A stretch of DNA of 63,199 nt, taken from assembly GCA_016931085.1 (NCBI GenBank), contig JAFGFO010000030.1:1-63199 (forward strand). The letters are read 5' to 3'. Of this stretch, positions 1-8,945 are shown piece after piece (positions within the stretch are counted from its first letter, which is position 1; each line of letters opens with the position of its first letter). Both the position numbers and the translations under genes were made by a program. The notes under the pieces are model-generated. The model was not told where the DNA came from, searched no databases, and saw nothing but the letters and a program-made list of their open reading frames with translations. Origin of the DNA: Thermoflexales bacterium. Its GTDB lineage: Bacteria; Chloroflexota; Anaerolineae; Fen-1058.

Positions 1-383
1 TCTTCCTGGTGGACGCGCGTGATGCCGATTTTCTTCGGCCCGGTCTCGGTCTCGATTTCCAGCCAGCCGTGCTTACACAAAGGATACTCGTATTGGCTGA
101 TCTGGTAGCCTTTGGGCAGATCGGGGTAAAAGTAGTTTTTGCGCGCAAAGATGTTAAAGGGATTGACCTGGCAATTGAGTGCCAGGCCGGTCAAAATGGT
201 GTCGGTGATGGCCTGCTCGTTGATCACTGGCAACGCGCCCGGCAGCGCCATGCACACCGGACAGACGCACGTGTTCGGTTCGGCACCCATACCACCTTCG
301 ACCACGGCGCACGAACAAAACATCTTGGAGCGGGTCAACAACTCGGCATGGATTTCCAGCCCGATGACGGGTTCATAGTTCAT
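1..383 (-). CDS. gatB: Asp-tRNA(Asn)/Glu-tRNA(Gln) amidotransferase subunit B, N-terminal part
   Basis: Only about the first 127 residues are present; the gene runs off the left edge. GatB with GatA and GatC converts Glu-tRNA(Gln) and Asp-tRNA(Asn) to the amidated forms in the cytoplasm. The protein begins [15 protein letters not shown], the GatB signature start. The Cys-rich CSC...CVCPVC cluster (zinc-binding in the family) and the [19 protein letters not shown] segment typical of GatB follow. The ATG is supported by an AAGGAG motif at 395-400. No gatA or gatC is visible in the window. Confidence 0.95.
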   Translation of the reverse strand, partial: MNYEPVIGLEIHAELLTRSKMFCSCAVVEGGMGAEPNTCVCPVCMALPGALPVINEQAITDTILTGLALNCQVNPFNIFARKNYFYPDLPKGYQISQYEYPLCKHGWLEIETETGPKKIGITRVHQE

Positions 384-430
384 GAGAAATGGTGCTCCTT
401 GGGCCTGGTGAATTATCCGCTAATTTTCGC

Positions 431-471
431 CAATTTATATTCATCCGTAAAATCTGTGTTCATCTGTGTCC
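431..471. repeat. Imperfect short repeats in gatB upstream gap
   Basis: The gap between gatB and the next gene contains the near-repeated words TTCATCCGTAAAATCTGTG and TTCATCTGTGTC. This kind of low-information intergenic text occurs in many bacterial genomes. No function is assigned. Confidence 0.35.
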
Positions 472-514
472 TAGAAAAGAAAAGGAAACTTTTAAGATTC
501 GCGGATAACACACG

Positions 515-1393
515 CTACGCGCGGTCGAGGACCCACAAGCCGGCGAACTGCTCGGCGGCTTGAGTGCCCTGCTCGCTTTCCAAAGCGGCGCGATTGGCCA
601 CCTCAAAGTCCCTGTGCAGATCTTCGATCAGGGTCAGTTGGAGACGCGCCGGTTGAAGGGAAAAGATCGCGAACAAGGTGGTATAGCTGCCTGGCACAAA
701 GCACAGCCAACGCCCCCCCTCAATCTCGGTGCTGCGCAGCCCAGCTCCAAACATCTCGGCCGTGGCCGAGCGAAAGCTGGACAACATGGGGACCAACAGA
801 GCGGTATCTACCGCGAAATCGCCCACGCTGGCCAGCGGCAAGCTGGTGTTGTTATCGTAAATAGCGTAGCTGAGCACCTTGGCCACGTTGCGCTCGCGCA
901 GCATTGCGGTGACGCCAGGGGTAATGACCTTTCGCCACGCCTCAGAGTCAGGCATGTTCTCTAGAGCAGCCTCGATGATGCGGCGCTGCTCTTGATAGTG
1001 AGCGTAAATCTCGTGGAACTGCTGGCTGTTGAGCCGGCCTTCGGCAAATTCTTCGGCCAGGTGAGCCATCTTGCCGCGTATTTGATGCAAAACCAGGCGG
1101 GCATCTTCGTAGGTGCTCGGCGAGGGCAAAGGCTCGGCCGCCGCAGGCACAACTCGTGCAGACTCAGCGGCTGCCCCGGCAGGCTCATGCCGAGGCTTGA
1201 GCCGCTCGGTGAGCGAGGGCAACGCCCCATCGCTCGTAGGCCCCAGCGGCGAGGTTGAAGCTTGCTCCAAAGCGCCAGGCTGAGTGCCACCTGGTGTAGA
1301 CGCAGAAGAAGGACAGTCCGGCCCAGGAGGCACAGCTTGGGATGGCTTGTCCTTCAAAATTTTTCTAAACAGGCTACGGGCAGAGTCGCTCAT
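515..1393 (-). CDS. Unrecognised 292-aa protein with possible Roadblock-like C-terminal domain
   Basis: I do not recognise a named family. Residues 1-90 are Ser/Pro/Ala-rich and probably disordered. Residues 95-150 are helical and charged (YEDARLVLHQIRGKMAHLAEEF). The last 130 residues alternate hydrophobic strands and helices (KVLSYAIYDNNTSLPLASVG...LLVPMLSSF...WLCFVPGSYTTLFAIFS), which resembles a Roadblock/longin-type fold in pattern only. There is no signal peptide or membrane segment, so it is likely cytoplasmic. A good promoter lies just upstream. A true Roadblock protein is encoded about 10 kb away. The gene is real by length and lack of competition; the fold call is weak. Confidence 0.7.
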   Translation of the reverse strand: MSDSARSLFRKILKDKPSQAVPPGPDCPSSASTPGGTQPGALEQASTSPLGPTSDGALPSLTERLKPRHEPAGAAAESARVVPAAAEPLPSPSTYEDARLVLHQIRGKMAHLAEEFAEGRLNSQQFHEIYAHYQEQRRIIEAALENMPDSEAWRKVITPGVTAMLRERNVAKVLSYAIYDNNTSLPLASVGDFAVDTALLVPMLSSFRSATAEMFGAGLRSTEIEGGRWLCFVPGSYTTLFAIFSLQPARLQLTLIEDLHRDFEVANRAALESEQGTQAAEQFAGLWVLDRA

Positions 1394-1426
1394 GCTATCG
1401 AGATCACCTTCAAAAAACGTGTGCTC

Positions 1427-1455
1427 ATTGTATCACGAGCGAGATACAAAGTCAA
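1427..1455 (-). promoter_or_regulatory. Sigma-70-like promoter for the 292-aa gene
   Basis: On the minus strand TTGACT (1450-1455) and TACAAT (1427-1432) are separated by 17 bp, about 34 bp upstream of the ATG at 1393. Confidence 0.7.
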
Positions 1456-1470
1456 TGAAATTGGCAAATG

Positions 1471-1485
1471 CCGACCTTCGGTCGG
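1471..1485. terminator. Short GC hairpin after the SH3 gene
   Basis: CCGACC-TTC-GGTCGG is a perfect 6-bp stem just past the end of the minus-strand SH3 gene. There is no clear T-run, so it is at best a weak terminator. Confidence 0.4.
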
Positions 1486-1499
1486 GGCGAATCTGCAAA

Positions 1500-2006
1500 T
1501 CAGGGGGCGATGACTTGCAGGTAATCCACAACCATCCAACCCTGCACGCCGTCTGTTGGATCTCGCACGAGCCGCCATACGTGATCGTCGGCCTGCCGGG
1601 CTTCGCCGACAAGCTCCAGCCGGCTCCCCTCCGGGACGATCTTCAAGGTCTCGTACAACACGCCGGGGCCGGCGCGGAGGCGGACTCCCAAGCCGCCTGT
1701 GTCGCTCACCTGGACCACGTCACCCGGCCTGGCCTGGCCGGGTGCGGGCTGGGTGGCCTCAGTTTCTGGCTGAGATTGGCCGGGCGCCGACGCGCCACCA
1801 GGAAGGGAGGTCACGATGATAAAAATAGGCGTCGGCAGTTCGGCCGGAGCGGGCGGCCGCTGGCTCAAAGTGAGGCCTATCCAGGCCAGGGCGGTGACGA
1901 GGGCTACGAGCAGCACCAGGCTCAGGGTCGACCACCATGGCAAAGGCCAGGCCGGGCGGGCGGAGCGGGCCTGGTCTTGTTCAACACGTTCAGTTGGTTG
2001 CATCAT
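1500..2006 (-). CDS. Membrane-anchored bacterial SH3 (SH3b) domain protein
   Basis: 168 residues. A short cytoplasmic N-terminus is followed by one membrane segment at about 25-47 (WSTLSLVLLVALVTALAWIG). A Pro/Ala/Gln-rich linker then leads to an SH3b domain at about 95-168, with the usual GVRLRAGPGVLYETL and GWMVVDYLQVI elements. SH3b domains of this kind usually bind cell-wall peptides or act as spacers on surface proteins. It probably faces outward as a type II single-pass protein. It lies directly downstream of the amidase gene with about a 30-bp gap on the same strand, so co-expression with that wall enzyme is plausible. Confidence 0.8.
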   Translation of the reverse strand: MMQPTERVEQDQARSARPAWPLPWWSTLSLVLLVALVTALAWIGLTLSQRPPAPAELPTPIFIIVTSLPGGASAPGQSQPETEATQPAPGQARPGDVVQVSDTGGLGVRLRAGPGVLYETLKIVPEGSRLELVGEARQADDHVWRLVRDPTDGVQGWMVVDYLQVIAP

Positions 2007-2022
2007 GCGGCCATCCTATTTC

Positions 2023-2050
2023 GGTTTCAGGTTCCAGGTTTAAGGTTTCA
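2023..2050. repeat. Heptamer array (GGTTTMA)n, 4 units
   Basis: Four 7-bp units lie head to tail: GGTTTCA, GGTTCCA, GGTTTAA, GGTTTCA. The amidase gene reads into it and takes its stop codon and last residues from it. Confidence 0.8.
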
Positions 2051-5000
2051 AGAATTCAATCCTATTCAAGATAAGCGGCAAGTAGACGTGCTGTGAGACG
2101 GCGACAAAGCTAGCCGGCGCACTTGGCGGCGAGATGTTCCTGGCCCGGTCAAAGGCCTCCACAGTCCAGGTGTGTTCCCCATCAGGCAGCGCGCCAACCA
2201 AGCTGGCGGTCACGCCGTCACTTGTCATCAGCAGCCAGCCATCGTCAATTCTAACCATATAACCGGCCACGCCAGTGGCATCGCTGCTGGCCGTGTAAGC
2301 AAAGATCATCCCCACGCCGCCCGTGGTGATACCCCCGGTAGGCGTTATGGGCGAGGGTGCCGTGGGCGAGACGGTGTCGACGACAAAAGCCACCTGGGCC
2401 GGCGTCGTGTCTGAGAATCCGATCGAGTTCCAGGCTTGGGCGGCCACGGTGTAGTGCCCGTCGGCTAGAATAGGCAGCGCGTACTGCCACATCTCGGTTC
2501 CGGCCGCGTCCACCCAGGCTGGCACGGGCTGCCACGTCGTCCCGTCCCAATACGCCAGGCCGGAACTGATTTGCAAGCGCACGACAGCCAGGCTGCCTGT
2601 GTCGCTGGCCGTGCCCTCCAGCAGAGGAGTGGCATTATAATGACGCCCGTCTCTCGGCGCCTGGATCGTCGTGTCTGGCCGGCGCTCGATGCAGGTGCCC
2701 AAAAAGTCCATCACGCGCCCCATCACCGCCTGGCGCGCCGAGGCATCGCGGATGGTCTCGAAGGGAAAACCCATATACACCAGTCGCCAGCAGCCACCGC
2801 TGTCGTACTGCAAGGCGGCCGTGCTGCCCTGGCCCCCAATGTAACTCAGCGCGGGCAGCGCCTCGCCCAGCAGCGTAAAGTAATCCGGCCGCTCGACGTC
2901 GTAACTGCCCACCGGCCCCCCTGCCCCACTGGCCGGGTCGAAGTCCAGGCTGCTCAGTCCGTCAAAGATGCCGCCGCTAGCCGGCGCGGCCGTGTACGAA
3001 CCGGCGTCGTCGCCCCCCAAGGCAGCGTGCAGCGTGGCTGCGTAAAAGTCCACCCCCTGGCCCTGGCTCACCAGGTCGTAGCCCAGCTCGGCGCCGCTGA
3101 TGAACAGCGCGCCGCCGCCGCCGGCAAAGCTTTGCAGAGCGGCTTGCTCGGCCGCGCTGAGCGCGGCCCCGGGCGCGGCCGGCGGTATCGAGGCAGAAGA
3201 TGACTGTTCTTCGCCGGCGATCCAGTCCACGATCCGGTAGTCGCCGAGCGCGACGGGCAGCGTGCCCAGGGCGCGCCGCTGAGCGCTGTCGAAAGGCAGC
3301 GAGAGGGCCGTGCCGTGCCGGACGATATAGTCAAAACTGTTGATCCGGTCGACGAACATGCGATAGTGGGTGTACAGCGGGTAGCCATCGTCCTGCGCGA
3401 CCAGCCCATCGCGGTCGATGCGCCCAAAGCCGTCGACGATGAGCACGGGTGGCGGCCAGCCCACGCGAGCACCCACCACGGGGCTAGGAAACGACTCGCC
3501 GCCGGCGTTGACGCCCGCCACGCGCGCAAAGAGCAACTGGCCAGGGGCAAGCTGTGTCAAGGTGTAAACCGTGCCGTCGACGGCGATGGCGTTGCGCCAG
3601 CCCAGGCCATCGCTGCTGAGATAGACCCGGTAGGACGTGGCCGCGTGCCCCAGCAGTCCCGCGCTGTCGGTGGGTGAGGGCAGCCAGTCCAGCCGCAGCG
3701 TGCCCGGCGCGACATTGCGCATCGACACGGCTTGGGGGGGTTCGGGGGAAAAGACAGCCGCCTGCCCATCCCGCGCGGCGAAATAGCTGACGATACCCTT
3801 GTACACAGCGCGGGCGGCCAACTGCTCGAAGCGCGGGTCCTTGAGCGCGTCGGTATCGTCGGCTTGATCGTGGAAGGCGATCTCGAGCAGCACGCCCGGC
3901 ATGCTTGACAGGCGGCGCAGCTCGCCCAAGTCCGCGCGCCGCTTACCGGCGTCGGTCCAGTCCGGGTCCCAGCCGGCCTGTATGTCATGCACCAGCCTGT
4001 CGTGGAGGCTGTTTTGCAGCTTGTCGCTGCCCGGCGTAAAAGCGCCCGAGTAGATATAGCTTTGGGTGCCGCGCGTGTCGCCGTCGTAACCGTTCGAATG
4101 CCACGAGACGTAGACGGCGTCTTCGCCGGCCGGTTTTTCCCATTCGGCGTACAGCGGGCGGGCGGTGATGTCGTCGCAATAATCGTCGGCGGTCTGGTCA
4201 CAGGCGGGCGGGTTATACACGCTGGATGGCGCGCCCTGGTACCTGGCCCAGTAACGCGCCGCCTCTTCCCAGCGTGGGCGTTGGCTGGTGGCGTAGCAGC
4301 CAGCCGGCGTGTCACCGCACAGGCTGCCCATCCCGCCGCCGACGCGAATCGCGCCGGCGATCACCCGCCGGTCCGAGACGCTCGACTGGTTGGTCAACTG
4401 GACCAGGGCGGGGCGGCCGGCCGCGAAGGGATAGGTGCCGATATAGCGCCAGGTGTAACCGTGCACCGTTTGATCGATGCGGCTTGGGCTCGTGTCGCCA
4501 GCATGGGTGACGAGATAGTATGCATCCGGCGGGCGGTCGCTGCCGCTGGTGTACCAGGCATACACGGCATAGTAGCCGCTGGCCGCTGGGGTAAAGCTCC
4601 ACGTGGCCGTGGCGTTGGCCCCGGCCGCCGTGACGGCATAGCGAGGCGGGCTGCCCGCGTAGCCGGTGCTGTCGTCTGTGGCCCACGCGCCTTGCTCGCT
4701 GTAGGAAGGCGAATCGAGTGTGATGACGATCTGCTCCGTGTTCATGTCGTGCTCGCGCACCGGCCACACGTCGGCGCCGGCGTTGCGCAGGTATTGGATC
4801 ACGTATTGATTGACAGCCTCGGCGTTATTCAGATCCTCGACGATGCCCTTATAGCCGTCAATTTTGGGATAGGTCAGGCGCTGCGTCCGCCAGGTGTTGA
4901 ACTGCGACCAGTACCAACCGTGCCCGGCGCTGAGGTAGACGGCCTTGCCGGCCAGTGAGCCGGAAGAGTTTTGGAATTCGAAATTCGAAACTCGGATTTC

Positions 5001-5507
5001 TTCCGGCTCCTTGCGCGGCGCGGGTGGCTCGAACAAAAAGTGCGACAAGGGATAAAAGGCCCCGTCCTGGCCACGCGCCTGGACGGTGAGCGTCAACACG
5101 TGGAGCGGCTCGAGCGTGGTGCCGAGCTGGCGAACGAGCGCGTCGGAGCGGGCCGGGTCCAAGTGCTCGTAGGCTTCATCGCACTCCTGGAGAAGCTGGC
5201 TCGCATAGAGGAAACAGGCGGGCAGCTCCAGGCGAACGAGGGCCGTGGAGCCGTCAAGCGCCACCTCGTACAAGCCTGCGCCGGCCGGCAGGCCAGGCTC
5301 TCCAGCTCGTCCGGCCTGGGCGGATTCGGCCAGCATCGCCTCCAGCAAGACGTAAGCACGGGCCCTGGCTGTGCCGTCAGGTTGAACAGTGCCCGGCAGG
5401 CTCGAAACGGCCGCCGTTCCTGGCGTGCTTGCGGCGAGCGCGGACACAGCCAAGGCGGCAGCCAGCAAGCTGGCAGTCAGGACAAGCTCCGCAGGACATG
5501 CTTTCAC
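2040..5507 (-). CDS. Secreted multidomain N-acetylmuramoyl-L-alanine amidase (Amidase_3) with nested golvesin-like domain
   Basis: 1155 residues, GTG start. It has a signal peptide (residues 1-26, ending SALAAS), then a possible GerMN-like domain (about 50-160) and an Amidase_3 zinc fold from about 188. Likely ligands are H196 (AGHGW), E224 (GIVEDLN) and H470 (VSWHSNG), with E542 (LLEIAFHDQ) as catalytic Glu. A beta-rich golvesin/Xly-type domain (about 262-393) is inserted inside the amidase fold, between E224 and H470. An FnIII domain (about 600-690), a large unassigned region and Ig-like repeats follow. The C-terminus carries VYLPLILN, a tail shared with other secreted proteins here; the final RIEFLKP is encoded partly by a heptamer repeat. 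It would cleave the peptide-glycan bond in cell wall. Confidence 0.88.
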   Translation of the reverse strand: MKACPAELVLTASLLAAALAVSALAASTPGTAAVSSLPGTVQPDGTARARAYVLLEAMLAESAQAGRAGEPGLPAGAGLYEVALDGSTALVRLELPACFLYASQLLQECDEAYEHLDPARSDALVRQLGTTLEPLHVLTLTVQARGQDGAFYPLSHFLFEPPAPRKEPEEIRVSNFEFQNSSGSLAGKAVYLSAGHGWYWSQFNTWRTQRLTYPKIDGYKGIVEDLNNAEAVNQYVIQYLRNAGADVWPVREHDMNTEQIVITLDSPSYSEQGAWATDDSTGYAGSPPRYAVTAAGANATATWSFTPAASGYYAVYAWYTSGSDRPPDAYYLVTHAGDTSPSRIDQTVHGYTWRYIGTYPFAAGRPALVQLTNQSSVSDRRVIAGAIRVGGGMGSLCGDTPAGCYATSQRPRWEEAARYWARYQGAPSSVYNPPACDQTADDYCDDITARPLYAEWEKPAGEDAVYVSWHSNGYDGDTRGTQSYIYSGAFTPGSDKLQNSLHDRLVHDIQAGWDPDWTDAGKRRADLGELRRLSSMPGVLLEIAFHDQADDTDALKDPRFEQLAARAVYKGIVSYFAARDGQAAVFSPEPPQAVSMRNVAPGTLRLDWLPSPTDSAGLLGHAATSYRVYLSSDGLGWRNAIAVDGTVYTLTQLAPGQLLFARVAGVNAGGESFPSPVVGARVGWPPPVLIVDGFGRIDRDGLVAQDDGYPLYTHYRMFVDRINSFDYIVRHGTALSLPFDSAQRRALGTLPVALGDYRIVDWIAGEEQSSSASIPPAAPGAALSAAEQAALQSFAGGGGALFISGAELGYDLVSQGQGVDFYAATLHAALGGDDAGSYTAAPASGGIFDGLSSLDFDPASGAGGPVGSYDVERPDYFTLLGEALPALSYIGGQGSTAALQYDSGGCWRLVYMGFPFETIRDASARQAVMGRVMDFLGTCIERRPDTTIQAPRDGRHYNATPLLEGTASDTGSLAVVRLQISSGLAYWDGTTWQPVPAWVDAAGTEMWQYALPILADGHYTVAAQAWNSIGFSDTTPAQVAFVVDTVSPTAPSPITPTGGITTGGVGMIFAYTASSDATGVAGYMVRIDDGWLLMTSDGVTASLVGALPDGEHTWTVEAFDRARNISPPSAPASFVAVSQHVYLPLILNRIEFLKP

Positions 5508-5525
5508 AGTTTAAACACGCCGGGA

Positions 5526-5550
5526 GGGCAAACACGGCGGTTTGCCCCTA
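5526..5550. terminator. GTAGGGGC-type hairpin after the disulfide oxidoreductase gene
   Basis: GGGCAAAC (5526-5533) pairs with GTTTGCCC (5540-5547) around a 6-nt loop. Read on the minus strand it starts GTAGGGGCAAAC, and the TAG in this word is the stop codon of the gene ending at 5548. It probably acts as a terminator before the amidase gene. Confidence 0.6.
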
Positions 5551-6210
5551 CTCGCCTAGGTCTAGCACTTTCATCAGCTCGGCCATCAACATCGCTTCTG
5601 GCACAGCGCCTTCCACGTGGATAGTCTCGTTGATCACAGTGCGCGGCACGCCAAACACCTGGTACTTGTTGGCCAGGTGAGGGAATTCGCTCACTTCGAC
5701 CATATCAGCCCTGACCAGGTCGCTTTCGATGGCGATTTTGTGGGCGAGCGACACGGCTCGCTGGCAGTACGGGCAGGTCGGGGTGACGAGCACCTGGACG
5801 TGGACCGGCTTGTCGAGCCTGGCGAGCTGGGTTTTGCTCGACTCGGACAGTCCTGATTCACCTGTGGAGACGTCGAGAATGCTCTGCACCAAGGTGCCGA
5901 ACTCGTAGCCCGACGGGATGCCGAAAAAGCGCACACCATAGTCCTTGGCACCCACCACGGCCACGGCGGGGATCTTGTCGATCTGGTACTGCTCGGCAAG
6001 ATCGGCCTCGGTCGTAAAATCGTGCACCTCGGCGGCCAGCTGTTCGGATAAAGCGGCGACTTCCTCGACCAACTGGCGCGTATCGGCGCAGAACTGGCAA
6101 GGCGGGGCCGTGTCTTGTTCCTGGGTGAATATCACCAGCTTGACCGGTTTGGTGACAGCCGCGAGGGTCTTTTGCACCTCGGTCTTGATCTTGTCGTCTA
6201 ATAGTGGCAC
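5548..6210 (-). CDS. Protein disulfide oxidoreductase with two thioredoxin folds (glutaredoxin/PDO-like)
   Basis: 220 residues from GTG at 6210. The N-terminal fold has a C38-Q-F-C41 motif and the C-terminal fold a C146-P-Y-C149 motif, each followed by a cis-Pro loop (KIPAVAVVG and GVPRTVINE). This matches the PDO family of bacteria and archaea, which makes or reduces protein disulfides. There is no signal peptide, so it is cytoplasmic. The GTG start is chosen because CTAAGGAG (5 to 3 on the minus strand, 6217-6224) sits 6 nt before it. In-frame ATGs at 6234 and 6366 have no such site. The stop codon lies in a palindromic repeat. Confidence 0.88.
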   Translation of the reverse strand: MPLLDDKIKTEVQKTLAAVTKPVKLVIFTQEQDTAPPCQFCADTRQLVEEVAALSEQLAAEVHDFTTEADLAEQYQIDKIPAVAVVGAKDYGVRFFGIPSGYEFGTLVQSILDVSTGESGLSESSKTQLARLDKPVHVQVLVTPTCPYCQRAVSLAHKIAIESDLVRADMVEVSEFPHLANKYQVFGVPRTVINETIHVEGAVPEAMLMAELMKVLDLGE

Positions 6211-6244
6211 AGTTAGCTCCTTAGTCTGAAACATCCCTGACCTT

Positions 6245-6272
6245 ATTTTACCATGCTTGACACCTTTTACAA
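6245..6272 (-). promoter_or_regulatory. Promoter for the disulfide oxidoreductase gene
   Basis: Minus strand TTGTAA (6267-6272), 16 bp, TAAAAT (6245-6250). Confidence 0.6.
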
Positions 6273-6297
6273 GCCGCTTCCGCGCCTGATCAAATTG

Positions 6298-6306
6298 TGG
6301 TATTAT
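6298..6306 (+). promoter_or_regulatory. Extended -10 promoter for fabF-fabH
   Basis: TGGTATTAT is an extended -10 (TGn plus TATTAT at 6301-6306) in the 290-bp divergent gap 6211-6500. No good -35 is seen. The leader to fabF would be about 190 nt. Nothing else was recognised in the gap. Confidence 0.45.
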
Positions 6307-6500
6307 AGCATCGCGCCGGCACGCAGGCGCTTGGTGTATCAGGCACACGCCAACAAGCTCAAGCAATGCTAAGGTGCATCTTTTGACGGGGACGGGTGTT
6401 TAATAAATGGGCGGCAGTTCAGGCGATTACCTAGCCACCCCATACAGTCTTTTCACCGCCAAGGTGTCAGCAGTTAGAATATACCCTAAGGAGAATTATT

Positions 6501-7736
6501 ATGAGACGAGTAGTCATTACCGGCTTGGGAGTCATCACTCCGGTTGGGAACGATGTGCCCACCATGTGGGCGGCCATGCTCGACGGGCGCTCGGGGGTCA
6601 GGCCGATCACGCGCTTTGACCCCACGGGGTTCGAAACGCAGTTCGCCGCCGAGATCAAGGATTTCGATCCCAGCGTGTGGATCAATCACAAAGAGGTGCG
6701 GCGCATGGATCGCTTCACCCACTTTGCCGTGGCGGCATCCGCCCAGGCTATAGCGGATTCCGGGCTGCACGTGACGCCGGAGAACAGCCAGCGCATCGGG
6801 GTAGCGATCGGCTCCGGCATCGGCGGCATCGGCACCATCCTGGAGGAAGTTGAGGTATTGCGCGAAAAAGGGCCGAGGCGCGTGTCGCCCTTCCTGGTGC
6901 CCAAGATGCTGTCGGACAGCGCCGCCGGTCAGGTGGCCATCCACTTTGGCCTGCGAGGCCCCAACATGTCCATCGTTTCAGCCTGCGCCACCGGCTCGAA
7001 CGCGCTCGGCGAAGCCGGCGAGATGATCCGGCGGGGAGCGGCCGACGTCATGTTGGCCGGCGGCGCAGAAGCCGGGCTGGTACCCGTGGCTGTCGCCGCC
7101 TTCAACGCCATGGGGGCGATCAGCCGGCGCAACGACGCTCCCACCAAAGCCAGCCGGCCTTTCGACGCTGGTCGAGACGGTTTCGTCATAGGTGAAGGAT
7201 CTGGCGTGCTCGTCCTGGAAAGCCTGGAGCATGCTCAGGCGCGTGGCGCGCGCATCTATGCCGAGCTGGTCGGCTACGGGGCGACGGCTGACGCCTATCA
7301 CGCCACTGCGCCGGAGCCGAGCGGCGATGGGGCAGCGGCGGCCATGCAAATGGCACTCGACCAGTTCCAGCTCGATCCAAGCCAGATCGGCTACCTCAAC
7401 GCGCACGGGACCTCGACCTCACTGAACGACAAGACCGAAACGCTGGCCATCAAGCAGGTCTTTGGCTCCCACGCTTATCGCCTGCCGATCAGTTCGACCA
7501 AGTCGATGATCGGCCACATGCTGGGGGCGGCCGGCGCGGTCGAGGCCATCGTGTGCGTCAAAGCGTTACAAGAGGGCATCCTCCCACCCACGATCAATTA
7601 CGAAACGCCGGATCCAGAGTGCGACCTGGACTATGTGCCCAACACGGCCCGCCAGCTTGCCATCCAGACCGCCATGTCTAACTCGTTTGGCTTCGGCGGA
7701 CACAACGCCTGCGTGATCTTGCGCAAGATGGGTTGA
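6501..7736 (+). CDS. fabF: Beta-ketoacyl-ACP synthase II
   Basis: 411 residues, the normal length for FabF. It catalyses the condensation of acyl-ACP with malonyl-ACP in fatty acid elongation, in the cytoplasm. The thiolase fold is complete: active-site C162 in SACATGSNA, H302 in NAHGTSTSLND, K334 and H339 in STKSMIGHMLGAAGA, and the C-terminal SNSFGFGGHNA. ATG at 6501 is preceded by a good AAGGAG. fabH follows after 15 bp, so the two are probably one transcript. No acpP or fabD/G is next to them. Confidence 0.96.
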   Translation: MRRVVITGLGVITPVGNDVPTMWAAMLDGRSGVRPITRFDPTGFETQFAAEIKDFDPSVWINHKEVRRMDRFTHFAVAASAQAIADSGLHVTPENSQRIGVAIGSGIGGIGTILEEVEVLREKGPRRVSPFLVPKMLSDSAAGQVAIHFGLRGPNMSIVSACATGSNALGEAGEMIRRGAADVMLAGGAEAGLVPVAVAAFNAMGAISRRNDAPTKASRPFDAGRDGFVIGEGSGVLVLESLEHAQARGARIYAELVGYGATADAYHATAPEPSGDGAAAAMQMALDQFQLDPSQIGYLNAHGTSTSLNDKTETLAIKQVFGSHAYRLPISSTKSMIGHMLGAAGAVEAIVCVKALQEGILPPTINYETPDPECDLDYVPNTARQLAIQTAMSNSFGFGGHNACVILRKMG

Positions 7737-7751
7737 AAGGCAAGATCAATC

Positions 7752-8924
7752 GTGGCAGAAAGACGATCGGTCCGTTACGCTCACATTGCTGGATGGGGGA
7801 TGTACGTCCCGCCCCAGGTCCTCACCAACGACGATCTGGCTAAAATGGTCAATACCTCCGACGAGTGGATCACGAGCCACACGGGTATTCGCCAGCGTCA
7901 CGTCGTGAGCAGCACCAAAGAAACGACATCGACCCTGGCCACGGCGGCCGCCAGAGAAGCGCTCGAACGCAGTGGCACGGACCCGTCCGACGTCGAGTTG
8001 ATCATTCTCGCGACGCTCTCGCCCGACTATATCTTTCCGGCCACGGCGTGTCTGGTGCAAGATGCACTGGGCGCGGACCGCGCCGGGGCGTTCGATTTGT
8101 CGGCCGGCTGCAGCGGGTTCATATACGCGTTGGCGATGGGCAGCCAGGCGATTGCCAGCGGGGCACACGACACAGTGCTGATCATCGGAGCGGAGACGTG
8201 CAGCCGCCTGGTGGACTGGACCAAGCGGGATACATGTGTCTTGTTCGGCGATGGGGCGGGGGCAGTGGTGCTGCGCAGGAGCGACGAGCCAGGCGGCGTA
8301 TTGTCTACCCTGGTACGCGCCGACGGCTCGGGCAGCGATGTGCTGCTGGTGCCCGCCGGCGGCAGCCGCCAACCCGCCAGCCGCGACACAGTGGATGCCA
8401 GGCTGCACTATGTGCACATGAACGGGCCGGCCGTGTACAAATTCGCCACGCGCATCATGGCCAAGGCGGTTCGCGAAGCCATCGAGCGGGCCGGGCTGAG
8501 CATCAACGATATCGACCTGTTCATCCCGCACCAGGCCAACTTGCGCATCATCGAGTCGGCTGCTCGCCAACTGGGTGTGCCGCTGGACAAGTTCTTTCTC
8601 AACCTGGATCGCTACGGCAATACCTCGGCCGCCTCCGTCCCCATCGCCTTGTGCGAAGCCGTCGAAGCGGGCCAGGTCGAGGCGGGCGATCACATCATCA
8701 TGGTTGGTTTTGGCGCCGGCCTGACATGGGCAGCCGCCGCTATCCAGTGGGATGGCGAGCTAGCCCCACCCCGGCCGGCCTGGGAACGCGCGATCAGCCC
8801 GCTGCGCCGGCGGGCGCGCCGGGTTCGCCGCCGCATCGAAGACATGGCCTTTGGCAATCCTATCCTGTCCCGCATCGAGGCGAAGGAACCCGGCCAGGCC
8901 AAGCCAGAAGACACGGATGAGTAG
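7752..8924 (+). CDS. fabH: Beta-ketoacyl-ACP synthase III
   Basis: 390 residues, GTG start at 7752. FabH starts fatty acid synthesis by condensing acyl-CoA with malonyl-ACP. The triad is visible: C120 (DLSAGCSGF), H260 (IPHQANLRI) and N290 (DRYGNTSAAS). It is about 55 residues longer than typical FabH because of a basic Arg/Pro-rich C-terminal tail (WERAISPLRRRARRVRRRIE). The extra tail could be a membrane or partner contact; its role is unknown. The TAG stop lies inside a GTAGGGGC palindrome, so the very end may have been reshaped by the repeat. Confidence 0.95.
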   Translation: MAERRSVRYAHIAGWGMYVPPQVLTNDDLAKMVNTSDEWITSHTGIRQRHVVSSTKETTSTLATAAAREALERSGTDPSDVELIILATLSPDYIFPATACLVQDALGADRAGAFDLSAGCSGFIYALAMGSQAIASGAHDTVLIIGAETCSRLVDWTKRDTCVLFGDGAGAVVLRRSDEPGGVLSTLVRADGSGSDVLLVPAGGSRQPASRDTVDARLHYVHMNGPAVYKFATRIMAKAVREAIERAGLSINDIDLFIPHQANLRIIESAARQLGVPLDKFFLNLDRYGNTSAASVPIALCEAVEAGQVEAGDHIIMVGFGAGLTWAAAAIQWDGELAPPRPAWERAISPLRRRARRVRRRIEDMAFGNPILSRIEAKEPGQAKPEDTDE

Positions 8925-8945
8925 GGGCGCAAAATCTTGCGCCCC
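8922..8945. terminator. GTAGGGGC palindrome at fabH stop
   Basis: GGGGCGCAA (8924-8932) and TTGCGCCCC (8937-8945) form a perfect 9-bp stem with loop AATC directly at the fabH stop codon. The arm sequence belongs to the same family as the palindromes at 5526, 21134 and 35000. Confidence 0.65.
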
